DNA of 64,000 nucleotides, taken from the NCBI RefSeq assembly GCF_002845745.1, contig NZ_PIUM01000001.1:248001-312000 (forward strand). Reading direction: 5' to 3'. This DNA comes from Telmatospirillum siberiense. GTDB lineage: Bacteria; Pseudomonadota; Alphaproteobacteria; Rhodospirillales; Magnetospirillaceae. The number at the start of each line of letters is the position of its first letter. The stretch's first letter is position 1. Positions 1-9,555 of this stretch are shown in pieces. A model generated the notes under the pieces. The model was not told the DNA's origin. It ran no database searches and was given only the letters and a program-made list of their open reading frames with translations. The translations under genes and the position numbers were made by a program.

Positions 1-53
1 ATGGCGAGGGCGGTCAGGAAGGCTGCCGGGGAATCCAGGAACTTCAATGCCAT
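1..53 (-). CDS. Partial CDS, unknown protein (N-terminus only)
   Basis: An ATG on the minus strand at 53-51 opens a frame that stays open to the window edge and reads MALKFLDSPAAFLTALA. It lies 7 bases after the stop of the LOG-family gene, so it is probably the next gene of the same operon. No clear Shine-Dalgarno spacing is visible. Only 17 codons are present, so no family can be assigned. Confidence 0.4.
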   Translation of the reverse strand, partial: MALKFLDSPAAFLTALA

Positions 54-60
54 CCCCTGT

Positions 61-963
61 TCAGTCGGTTGCGGCCTTGACCATTTCCAACGAGGACAGG
101 CCCCAGAAGCGGGCGATGTGATGCCAGGCTTCCTCGGCCGTTTCGACGAATTCGAACAGATCCTTGTCGGCCGGGGCGATCATCCCTTCGTTCACCATGG
201 TGTCGAAGTTGATCACCCGCTCCCAATATTCCTTGCCGAACAGCAGGAAGGGGATGCGCTCGATCTTTCCCGTCTGGATCAGGGTGGCGGCCTCGAACAT
301 CTCGTCCAGTGTGCCGAACCCGCCGGGAAACACCACCAGTGCCTTGGCGCGGGTCAGGAAATGCATCTTGCGCAGGGCGAAATAGTGGAAGCGGAAAGAC
401 AGTTCGGGCGTGACGTAAGGATTGGGCGCCTGTTCCATCGGCAGCACGATATTGAGGCCGATGGATTGGGCCCCTGCGTCATCGGCGCCGCGGTTGGCCG
501 CCTCCATGATGCCGGGGCCGCCTCCGGTCAAGACCACGAAATCGCAGTCGCTGCCCATGGCACAGGTTTTCGAGACCATTTCGCCCAGGCGCCGCGCTTC
601 GTCGTAATAGCGGGCGTTGGCCAGCGTCCGGCGGGCGATGCCGACCTTGCGGGCCAGTTCGGCATTGTCCGGATGGGCTCGGGCGGCGCTTTCGGCTTCG
701 GCGAGCGACGCCTCGGCAGTGGCGCGATCGGTGATGCGGGCGCTGCCGAAGAATGTCACCGTCGAGCGGATGCCGTGTTCCTTCAGCAGAAGGTCGGGCT
801 TCAGCAGTTCGAGCTGGAGGCGAACCGGCCGCAGATCTTCGCGGAGAAGAAAGTCTTCGTCCTTGAAGGCGAGGCGATAGGCCGCCGATTGGCTTTGCGG
901 CTTTTCTGCGAGTTCGGCGTCTTCACGGGCAGTTGGAAAAGGGCCTTCACCTTTGGGTGTCAT
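61..963 (-). CDS. LOG family protein (nucleoside 5'-monophosphate phosphoribohydrolase-like)
   Basis: This 300-residue protein belongs to the LOG family, once misnamed lysine decarboxylase. Family members hydrolyse nucleoside 5'-monophosphates to free base and ribose 5-phosphate, and some release active cytokinins. The two diagnostic motifs are present: GGGPGIMEA at residues 147-155 and PGGFGTLDE at 213-221, the latter carrying the catalytic glutamate. A charged N-terminal extension of about 65 residues precedes the Rossmann-like core (FFGSAR at 71-76), placing it with the longer bacterial form. No signal peptide or membrane segment is seen, so it should be cytosolic. The ATG at 963 has a GGAAG element upstream. 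Family assignment is firm; the natural substrate is unknown. Confidence 0.9.
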   Translation of the reverse strand: MTPKGEGPFPTAREDAELAEKPQSQSAAYRLAFKDEDFLLREDLRPVRLQLELLKPDLLLKEHGIRSTVTFFGSARITDRATAEASLAEAESAARAHPDNAELARKVGIARRTLANARYYDEARRLGEMVSKTCAMGSDCDFVVLTGGGPGIMEAANRGADDAGAQSIGLNIVLPMEQAPNPYVTPELSFRFHYFALRKMHFLTRAKALVVFPGGFGTLDEMFEAATLIQTGKIERIPFLLFGKEYWERVINFDTMVNEGMIAPADKDLFEFVETAEEAWHHIARFWGLSSLEMVKAATD

Positions 964-1060
964 GCGGAACTTCCGTTGCTTAATCGGATAGATTTAGGGA
1001 CGAACGGGCCGATATCCAATGGTTGGCAGGCATTCCCCGGGATTTCGTCGATGCCGCCGC

Positions 1061-1085
1061 CGTGACTCGCTTCAGATGAGTCACG
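1061..1085. terminator. Hairpin, first of three before the LOG gene
   Basis: CGTGACTC (1061-1068) and GAGTCACG (1078-1085) form a perfect 8-bp stem with a 9-base loop. No T-run follows on either strand, so a terminator role is only possible. Confidence 0.35.
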
Positions 1086-1109
1086 GCACGCGGGCGACAG
1101 GTATCGCTA

Positions 1110-1142
1110 GTGGAACGTTTCATCTTGAATGAAAGGTTCCAC
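1110..1142. terminator. Hairpin, second of three
   Basis: GTGGAAC (1110-1116) pairs with GTTCCAC (1136-1142), and the inner TTTCAT/ATGAAA arms extend the stem with one bulge. It lies between the YchJ-like gene and the LOG gene. No T-run is seen. Confidence 0.4.
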
Positions 1143-1204
1143 GAAAGCCTGAGCGGCGTCTGAGCCTGCCGGAGCCGGAGGCGAAGGCATCGTATGAAGC
1201 CCAC

Positions 1205-1243
1205 CTAGTCGGTCGTGTCATTTTAGATGACGCGCCCGACTAG
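1205..1243 (-). terminator. Inverted repeat overlapping the stop of the YchJ-like gene
   Basis: CTAGTCGG (1205-1212) pairs with CCGACTAG (1236-1243), with further partly paired GTCAT/ATGAC arms inside. The YchJ-like stop codon (1242-1240) lies in the right arm, so the hairpin would form at the very 3' end of that transcript. It probably ends transcription or protects the mRNA end. Confidence 0.45.
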
Positions 1244-1725
1244 GAGCGACCGCAACATTGCTTGTATTTCTTGCCGCTGCCGCATGGACAGGGATCGTTG
1301 CGCCCGACCTTCGGACCGCTGCGCACCACCGGCTTGTTGTGCATCTTGCCGTCGACATAGACCCAACTGGCGTCGAGGCGGCGGAAGTTGGCGGTTTCAT
1401 GGTGCGTCTGTTCCAGGCCGTTCTGGCGGAAGCGCGCGGCGAATTCCACCGTGCCGGTTTGCGCGTCCGCCTCGCCGCCTTCCGTCGAGAGCACCGTCAG
1501 ACCTTGCCATTCGACCGCTTTCGCCCAGGCTTCGGCCGCCTTGCGGTCATGGTCGGTGCGGGCTTCCGGCGCCAGGCTGCGTTCCAGATGGTCGATGTCG
1601 CACAGCACATAGGCCGTGTAGCGCGAGCGCATCAGCGCCTCCGGCGTGGCGGCGGGGCCGCCGGCCAGGATGGGGCCGCAGCAATCTTCGAGGGCTTTGG
1701 CGCTGCCGCAGGGGCAATCGGTCAT
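1240..1725 (-). CDS. YchJ-like SEC-C motif protein
   Basis: This 161-residue protein has the layout of the YchJ family: a cysteine-rich zinc-binding SEC-C-type motif at each end ([13 protein letters not shown] near residue 4; [13 protein letters not shown] at the C-terminus) around an NTF2-like middle domain. The family's function is not established; the SEC-C motif also occurs at the C-terminus of SecA, where it binds zinc and SecB. The ATG at 1725 is preferred over an upstream TTG at 1737 because the purine-rich GAGAGA lies just before it and the protein then begins MTDCPCGS, as in relatives. It precedes the LOG gene on the same strand, but 276 bases with three hairpins separate them, so co-transcription is doubtful. 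Confidence 0.85.
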   Translation of the reverse strand: MTDCPCGSAKALEDCCGPILAGGPAATPEALMRSRYTAYVLCDIDHLERSLAPEARTDHDRKAAEAWAKAVEWQGLTVLSTEGGEADAQTGTVEFAARFRQNGLEQTHHETANFRRLDASWVYVDGKMHNKPVVRSGPKVGRNDPCPCGSGKKYKQCCGRS

Positions 1726-1878
1726 GATGTCTCTCAAGTCCCAGGTTGAAATGAAACCGAAGGCGCTTGTTACCCCAAACCGGGCCGCCGGTCCAGGAGG
1801 CGTTGTTTTGAAGCGTCCCGCATGATTGGATATGGCCGGGACGTTCGGATCTCGCGGGGGATTTTAAGGAGTGGATCG

Positions 1879-2859
<981 letters not shown>

Positions 2860-2890
2860 CGGGGCGCCAGATCGCCCACCATGCGCAGGA

Positions 2891-4156
2891 TCAGGCGACC
2901 CGTCTGGGGTCGTCGAGGACGGGGGAAATGTCGTAGGACGGCACTTCCTCCTCCGGATAGGCGCCGATCCGGTGGATCGAGAGATCCGCGCCGGCGAATT
3001 CCTCCTCGCCGGATAGCCGGAGACCCAGAATAGCCTTCAAGACGCCGTAGACGACGAAGCCGGTCACCGTGGCGATGAGGACGCCGAGCCCGGTTCCGAA
3101 AATCTGTGCCGGCAATGAAACGCCGCCCAAGCCGCCCAGCGATTCCTGTCCGAACACGCCGCAGGCGATACCGCCCAGGGCGCCGCAGAAGCCGTGCAGG
3201 GGCCAGACGCCCAGGACGTCGTCGATCTTCCATTTCGACTGGCACTGGTTGAAGACCCAGACGAACAGCATGCCGGCGATCGCACCGGTGGCGAGCGCGC
3301 CAACCGGATGTATGACGTCGGAACCGGCACAAACGGCGACCAGCCCGGCCAGGGCTCCGTTGTGAATGAAGCCGGGGTCGTTGCGGCTGATCAGCAGGGC
3401 CGAGAGGATGCCGCCGACCATGGACATTAGGGAATTGAGGGCGACCAGTCCCGACAATCCTTCGATCTTCTGCGCGCTCATCACGTTGAAGCCGAACCAG
3501 CCGACCGACAGGATCCAGGCGCCAAGGGCCAGGAAGGGGAGGTTCGACGGGGGGATGCCGGCCATCCCGCCACCTTTGCGGTAGCGGCCGCGGCGGGCGC
3601 CCAGCATCACTACGGCGCCGAGGGCCACCCAGCCGCCGAAGGCATGGACCACCACCGATCCGGCAAAGTCGTGGAACCCGCTGCCGAAGGTGGCGCCCAT
3701 CCAATCCTGGAAGCCCAGGCGGGTCCCCCACACCATGCCTTCGAACCCGGGATAGAAGATGGCGGTGATCAGGAATGTGGCGATCAGTTGCGGATGGAAT
3801 TTGGCCCGCTCGGCAATGCCGCCGGAAACGATGGCGGGAATGGCCGCCGCGAAGGTGGCCAGGAAGAAGAACTTCACGAGATCGTAGCCTTTAGGTGCGA
3901 AAAGGCTGCCTTCCGCGCCTGTCAGGACCTTGGCCGAAACCAGGAAATGCACGCCATAGGCGATGCCGTAGCCGATGAAAAAATAGGCAACGGTCGAGAC
4001 GGCGAAATCGGTCAGAATTTTTACCAGGGCGTTGACCTGATTCTTGCGCCGTACCGTGCCGACTTCGAGAAAGGCGAAGCCCGCATGCATGGCCAGCACC
4101 ATGATGGCGCCGAGCAGAACGAATAGGACATCAAGCCCCGGGGTGGTGGAATCCAT
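2891..4156 (-). CDS. amtB: Ammonium transporter AmtB
   Basis: This 421-residue integral membrane protein is an Amt/Rh ammonium channel. It begins directly with a first membrane helix and shows about eleven hydrophobic segments. The conserved pore histidines lie in VVHAFGGWVALG and WPLHGFCGALGG, and the family signature around GYGIAYG is present. Amt proteins take up ammonium at low concentration and are normally blocked by a GlnK-type PII protein. No glnK lies next to it here, unlike the usual glnK-amtB pair. The gene converges on the aldo/keto reductase gene with a 31-base gap and is divergent from serA. Confidence 0.93.
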   Translation of the reverse strand: MDSTTPGLDVLFVLLGAIMVLAMHAGFAFLEVGTVRRKNQVNALVKILTDFAVSTVAYFFIGYGIAYGVHFLVSAKVLTGAEGSLFAPKGYDLVKFFFLATFAAAIPAIVSGGIAERAKFHPQLIATFLITAIFYPGFEGMVWGTRLGFQDWMGATFGSGFHDFAGSVVVHAFGGWVALGAVVMLGARRGRYRKGGGMAGIPPSNLPFLALGAWILSVGWFGFNVMSAQKIEGLSGLVALNSLMSMVGGILSALLISRNDPGFIHNGALAGLVAVCAGSDVIHPVGALATGAIAGMLFVWVFNQCQSKWKIDDVLGVWPLHGFCGALGGIACGVFGQESLGGLGGVSLPAQIFGTGLGVLIATVTGFVVYGVLKAILGLRLSGEEEFAGADLSIHRIGAYPEEEVPSYDISPVLDDPRRVA

Positions 4157-4546
4157 CTTGGCCTCGTGAAGTCATTCCTGAAACGCGATGGGCCAACCGC
4201 TATCAAACGGCATGCCAACGCATATCGTTTGGAGTGAATTCCACGATTTCAACCGATTAGTCGGAATACTTGAAAAAGTCTTAAAAATATTCTGCAATAA
4301 AAATGGGCAAACTAGAAAGAAATGGCCTATAAATTAGACAATCTAGTCTTTCGAAGACGTTATGGTAACATAATAGGCAAAACTCATATCCTTGTCAATA
4401 TTGCTTATTATTTGGGCTGCGGTGGGCTTTCTGGTCGGGCTCTCCCTGGCCGTCACCGCTATGCAGCTTTTTCATCTCCGGTCTATACCTGCGGGCCAAT
4501 CTTTCGTATCTTCGCCGCCTCCTCATTTGATGCCGAGGCAACCGCC
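4157..4546. promoter_or_regulatory. Divergent intergenic region between amtB and serA
   Basis: About 390 bases with a clearly AT-richer core (roughly 4255-4400) than the surrounding genes, as expected for divergent promoters. A short palindrome, GTCTTTCGAAGAC, lies at 4346-4358. I could not find a convincing sigma-54 -24/-12 element for amtB. The serA frame is open upstream to 4322, but that stretch does not resemble phosphoglycerate dehydrogenase. Confidence 0.4.
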
Positions 4547-5779
<1,233 letters not shown>

Positions 5780-5825
5780 TATTCAGGGGACTTCCCGCCG
5801 CGTCGTGGGTGGCGTCGGCGGGATA

Positions 5826-6035
5826 CCCATAGGCGCAAGCTTAACCCTCGCCCGCTTTGCGGGAGAGGGGACGAGCGAAGCGAGTTGGGTGAGGGGACTT
5901 ACGCGCGGGAGCGCGGAAAAAGTGTGCAGAAACAAACAAGTCTTTATGTCGCGCGGACGCTAAGCCCCCCTCACCCGGCCGCTAAAGCGGCCACCATCTC
6001 CCGCAAGGGGCGAGGGTTATGCTAGCGCTTATGGG
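5826..6035. repeat. Palindromic MITE-like repeat, copy 1
   Basis: A non-coding element of about 210 bases filling the gap between serA and the transglutaminase operon. Its ends (5826-5853 and 6008-6035) are imperfect inverted repeats matching at about 24 of 28 positions, each starting CCCATA and containing AACCCTCGCCC. Inside are further palindromes (GCGCGGGAGCGCG; GGCCGCTAAAGCGGCC). The core 5843-6018 is nearly identical, base for base, to 29375-29550. No reading frame of note is present. Confidence 0.75.
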
Positions 6036-6061
6036 CGTTCCTGCCGGTGTTCCGGCCCGTC

Positions 6062-6943
6062 TCACGCCTCGATCGGCTCGACGTCGACGGCGACTTTCAG
6101 CGACTGCTCGCCGCCGCCCAGCACCACGCCCTTCAAGGGGCTGACGTCGCCGTAATCCCGGCCCCAGGCCGTGGTGATATGTTCAAGGTCGGGAACGCGG
6201 TCGTTGGTGGGATCGAAGTCGATCCAGCCGGTGCCGGGGACATAGGCCTGGAACCAGGCGTGCGACGCGTCGCTGCCCTTCAGTTTGGTCCCTCCCGGCG
6301 GCGGCCGGGTGAGCAGATATCCCGAGACATAGCGGGCCGCCAGGCCGACACTGCGCAGGCAGGCGATCCCCAGATGGGCGAAATCCTGGCAGACGCCCCG
6401 GCGGTCGATAAGCACCCGCTCCAGCGGGGTGCTCACCGTCGTCGCCGTGGGGTCGTAAGTGAAGTCCCGGTGGATCCGGTGCATGAGATCGAGCAGGCCG
6501 GCGAGGATCGGGCGGTTGGCCGGAAAGGAGGCCTCGGCATAGTCGGCCAGCGCCTCCGAGATACCCGCCAGGGGACTGGGAAAGCAGAATTCCTTGGCTT
6601 CCAGAAGTTCGGGCGTGCGGACGCTGTCCAGGACGTCGACGACGCTTTCCCACCAAGGCGTATCCTCGGGGGCCGGGCGGATGCGCGGCTTCAGCTCGAC
6701 CCGGCTCAACGACTCGACGATCAATTTACGGTGCTGGTCGTGCAGCGAGAAAAAAGTGATCGGATTGCCGAAATAGTCGGTTCCGTGCCCTTCCATCTCG
6801 GTGGGCTGCGGACGGATCCTCAGGGTCGAACGGCGGCAGACCTGCCAGGAAAGGGGACGTGGCGCCAGATGCGCCATGTGATGGGCCACCAGCACCGGCT
6901 CGTTGTAGGTGTAGGTGGTCAGATGGCGGACCTTGTAATTCAT
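6062..6943 (-). CDS. Transglutaminase-like cysteine protease family protein
   Basis: A 293-residue cytosolic protein with the bacterial transglutaminase N-terminal beta domain (about 1-90), then a transglutaminase-like core. The catalytic triad is readable: Cys in RRGVCQDFAHLG, His in DASHAWFQAYVPG, and Asp in WIDFDPTND. It is the last gene of a three-gene operon: its ATG overlaps the stop of the ATP-grasp/alpha-E gene by four bases. In such operons the transglutaminase fold is thought to act as a peptidase or amidase on peptides made by the ATP-grasp ligase; this is inferred from gene context in the literature. The ATG at 6943 is chosen because it opens the conserved NYKVRHLTTYTY. Confidence 0.88.
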   Translation of the reverse strand: MNYKVRHLTTYTYNEPVLVAHHMAHLAPRPLSWQVCRRSTLRIRPQPTEMEGHGTDYFGNPITFFSLHDQHRKLIVESLSRVELKPRIRPAPEDTPWWESVVDVLDSVRTPELLEAKEFCFPSPLAGISEALADYAEASFPANRPILAGLLDLMHRIHRDFTYDPTATTVSTPLERVLIDRRGVCQDFAHLGIACLRSVGLAARYVSGYLLTRPPPGGTKLKGSDASHAWFQAYVPGTGWIDFDPTNDRVPDLEHITTAWGRDYGDVSPLKGVVLGGGEQSLKVAVDVEPIEA

Positions 6944-9531
6944 GGCATCGGTTCCCGGATCGGGGCGTTTCCCGTGGCGCTGCGGCCAACCGCGTGGGTG
7001 AAATATTCCCGTGTCACCGTCTCCGACAGCTCCCACAATTTCGAGCGCAGGACTTCCAGATAGGTCGCCAGATTCCGTCGGCCGCCGTCTTCGTCGGGGC
7101 GGGCGAGAACATCGACCTCGGCCGTGCGGACCGCTCCGGTCAGCCAGATGGTCAGGCGCTGCTCAGGGCCGTAGAAGGCGGTGCGGCGTCCCGCCGCCAC
7201 CTGATCCATGTGGGTGCCGAGAGCGGCCATCTGGAAGGCCAGCGAGCGGGGGTTGCTTTCGTCGGCCAGCAGCAGGTCGAGCACGGGGGCGAACTGCGGC
7301 GCGGAAAGATAACGCGAGCGATAGGTCATGGCGCTGTCCGAGACTTCGAGCAGCACGTCGAGGGCGGCCGAGCCGGCGCTGTCCAACGGTTGCAGGATGT
7401 TGGAAAGAACATCGAGGACATGCATGCCGCGCTCCAGCCGCCGGCCGATATCGACGAAGCGCCAGGCCAGGCCGCGCGTCATGTTTTCCATGGCCAGTCC
7501 GCTCAACGCCTCGCAGGCGAGCACGACGTGGTTCAGCAGATTGACGAGATCCTCGGTGTTCAGGCGATCGCCCATGCTGATTTTCGAAACCTCGTCGAGC
7601 AGCCGGTTGACCGCCCGCCAGGTGTCCAGCGACAGGCGGTCACGGACCATGGCGGCCATGCGATGGACCCGTTCGATGGTGGCCCTGAGGCCGTGGATAT
7701 GGGCCGGGTCGAAGTTCATCCGGGCGATGGTGGCGGCGGCCTCTTCGGGGTCGATGTCCGCCGGCAGCCGGTAGAGCCGGCTGATCAGGCTGACCGCCAC
7801 CGGCAGTTCGTCGGCCGCGCCATAGCTGGCGGCATTGCCGATGCGCGACAGGGTGGCCCGCAAAAGCCGCGTCGCGTCTTCCGAGCGTTCGACATAGCGG
7901 CCGAACCAATAAAGATTGTCGGCCACCCGGCTGGGCAGGTCATGGGCGCCGCGCACCAGCTTGACCGGGGCGTCGGCGGTCTTCAGCGGCACCGCGAGCG
8001 GCACCTGTTCGTCGGCGCTGATCCAGGTGTCCTTGCTGCCGCCGCCATATTGCATCGAGACGATATTGCCGCCGCGCTCGGCGGCGACGCGGGTCAGGCC
8101 GCCCGGCATGACGACATAGCCGTCCTCATGCGCGGCGACGAACACCCTCAGCATCATTGGCCTGGGATCCAATTCGCCCTTCGTCCACACCGGCGCGGTG
8201 GACAGTTTCAGGCGCTCCTGGGCGAGAAAGGCTTCGGGGCGGTTGCGAATGTTCTGGGCCAGTTCGGCCCGGCGGATCGCCGGGAGATGTTCGCCGAATA
8301 TCGGCTGGGGCAGGGCCTTGATGCCTGGATAGGCCGGTTTGACCACCATGTGGTCGAGATTGGCCAGCACGTAATCGCGTTCCTTGTTGCCGCCGCACCA
8401 CCAGGTGGCGACCGAGGGCATCTTCAGGTCCTCGCCCAGCAGTCGTCTCGCCAGAAGGGGCAGGAACGGGGCCATGGCGCCGCTTTCCAACAGGCCGCTG
8501 CCCAGGCCGTTGGCCACCACCACATTGCCCCGCCGCACCGCCTGAACCAGGCCGGCGATGCCCAGCGTCGACTCGCCCCGCAATTCCAGGGGGTCGCAAT
8601 AGGCGCCGTCAGTGCGGCGCAGGATGACGTCGACCGGTTGCAGACCGTCCAGGGTCTTCAGATAGACATGGTCGCCGCGAACCGTCAGGTCTTCGGCTTC
8701 GACCAGGGTATAGCCCAGGAAGCGGGCGAGATAGGCGTGTTCGAAGAAGCTTTCGTTATAGGGGCCGGGCGTCAGAAGGACGATGCGCGGCGCCTCGTGA
8801 TGGCGCGGCGAGAGGCTGTAGAGCGTCTCGCGCAATTTATGGAAAAATGGCGTGAGCGGCTCGACCGGGCGGGTGCGGAGCATCTCGGGCAGCGTCCGGG
8901 CGACAATGACGCGGTTTTCCAGGGCGTAGCCGGCCCCCGAGGGCGCTTCGCAGCGGTCGGACATCACCCACCATTGCCCATCGGGCGAGCGGGCCAGGTC
9001 CGCGGCGTAGAGATGCAGGCGCCGTCCGCCGGCGGGACAGACATTGTGCAGCGCTCGCAGATAGGAGGGGTGACCGAAGACCAGGGCCGGCGGCAGCATG
9101 CCGTCGCACAGTAATTCGCGCGGTCCGTAAAGATCGGCCAGGATTCTGTCGAGAAGTTCGGCGCGCTGCATCATCGCCGCTTCGATGCCCGCCCATTCCT
9201 GGGAGGACAGGATCAGGGGTACGGGGTCGAGCTGCCAGGGTCGGTCCAGTCCGCGGGGGTCCCGATAGACGTTGTAGGTGACGCCGTTCTCGCGGATCAG
9301 GCGCTGCGCCCGGTCCCAGCGGGTCAGCATCTCGTCGTGGGGAAAGGTCGACAGGGCTTCGATGAAGTTTTCCCATTGGGGACGCAGCCAGCCGTCGGCG
9401 TCGACCATTTCATCCCTGTGGCCGCGGACCATGGGATAGCCCAAACGGAAGGCCCCCGGCAGGGAGCCTTGCCCGATCAGTCTGTCATCCGGCGGAAGCT
9501 GCCTGCGTTCCATATGTCTTTCACACACCAA
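6940..9531 (-). CDS. Fused circularly permuted ATP-grasp and alpha-E domain protein
   Basis: An 863-residue fusion. The first part (about residues 40-500) is a circularly permuted type 2 ATP-grasp domain, predicted to ligate amino acids or peptides using ATP; DNLYWFGRYVERSEDATR at about residue 535 then opens an alpha-helical alpha-E domain that runs to the C-terminus. In the second cluster at 44.3-46.7 kb the same two domains are separate genes (alpha-E 44327-45262, ATP-grasp 45265-46689). The gene lies 24 bases after the large transglutaminase/DUF2126 gene and overlaps the next transglutaminase gene by ATGA. The start may be the first codon at 9531 or the ATG at 9513 (MERRQLPPDD). The substrate is unknown. 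Confidence 0.88.
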   Translation of the reverse strand: MVCERHMERRQLPPDDRLIGQGSLPGAFRLGYPMVRGHRDEMVDADGWLRPQWENFIEALSTFPHDEMLTRWDRAQRLIRENGVTYNVYRDPRGLDRPWQLDPVPLILSSQEWAGIEAAMMQRAELLDRILADLYGPRELLCDGMLPPALVFGHPSYLRALHNVCPAGGRRLHLYAADLARSPDGQWWVMSDRCEAPSGAGYALENRVIVARTLPEMLRTRPVEPLTPFFHKLRETLYSLSPRHHEAPRIVLLTPGPYNESFFEHAYLARFLGYTLVEAEDLTVRGDHVYLKTLDGLQPVDVILRRTDGAYCDPLELRGESTLGIAGLVQAVRRGNVVVANGLGSGLLESGAMAPFLPLLARRLLGEDLKMPSVATWWCGGNKERDYVLANLDHMVVKPAYPGIKALPQPIFGEHLPAIRRAELAQNIRNRPEAFLAQERLKLSTAPVWTKGELDPRPMMLRVFVAAHEDGYVVMPGGLTRVAAERGGNIVSMQYGGGSKDTWISADEQVPLAVPLKTADAPVKLVRGAHDLPSRVADNLYWFGRYVERSEDATRLLRATLSRIGNAASYGAADELPVAVSLISRLYRLPADIDPEEAAATIARMNFDPAHIHGLRATIERVHRMAAMVRDRLSLDTWRAVNRLLDEVSKISMGDRLNTEDLVNLLNHVVLACEALSGLAMENMTRGLAWRFVDIGRRLERGMHVLDVLSNILQPLDSAGSAALDVLLEVSDSAMTYRSRYLSAPQFAPVLDLLLADESNPRSLAFQMAALGTHMDQVAAGRRTAFYGPEQRLTIWLTGAVRTAEVDVLARPDEDGGRRNLATYLEVLRSKLWELSETVTREYFTHAVGRSATGNAPIREPMP

Positions 9532-9555
9532 AAACGGGTTATTCGCGTTCTATCG

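Noticed and set aside
980-1204. Short minus-strand frame between the YchJ-like and LOG genes
   Set aside because: It spans two of the three hairpins, has no ribosome-binding site or family resemblance, and is better explained as non-coding.
4157-4320. Sigma-54 promoter for amtB
   Set aside because: A GCAA-type element near 4295 lacks the matching GTGCCA half at the correct spacing, so the consensus is not met.
4322-4546. N-terminal extension of SerA
   Set aside because: The codons are AT-rich and lack similarity to phosphoglycerate dehydrogenase; starting at 4547 gives the usual 410-residue length with a suitable ribosome-binding site.
5843-6018. CRISPR-like or REP array at the palindromic repeat
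   Set aside because: The repeat units are single, long and dispersed, without regular short repeats and spacers.
6859-9114. Plus-strand open frame of about 750 codons opposite the ATP-grasp/alpha-E gene
   Set aside because: It is the antisense of a well-supported gene and shows His/Gln/Arg-rich, domain-free sequence.
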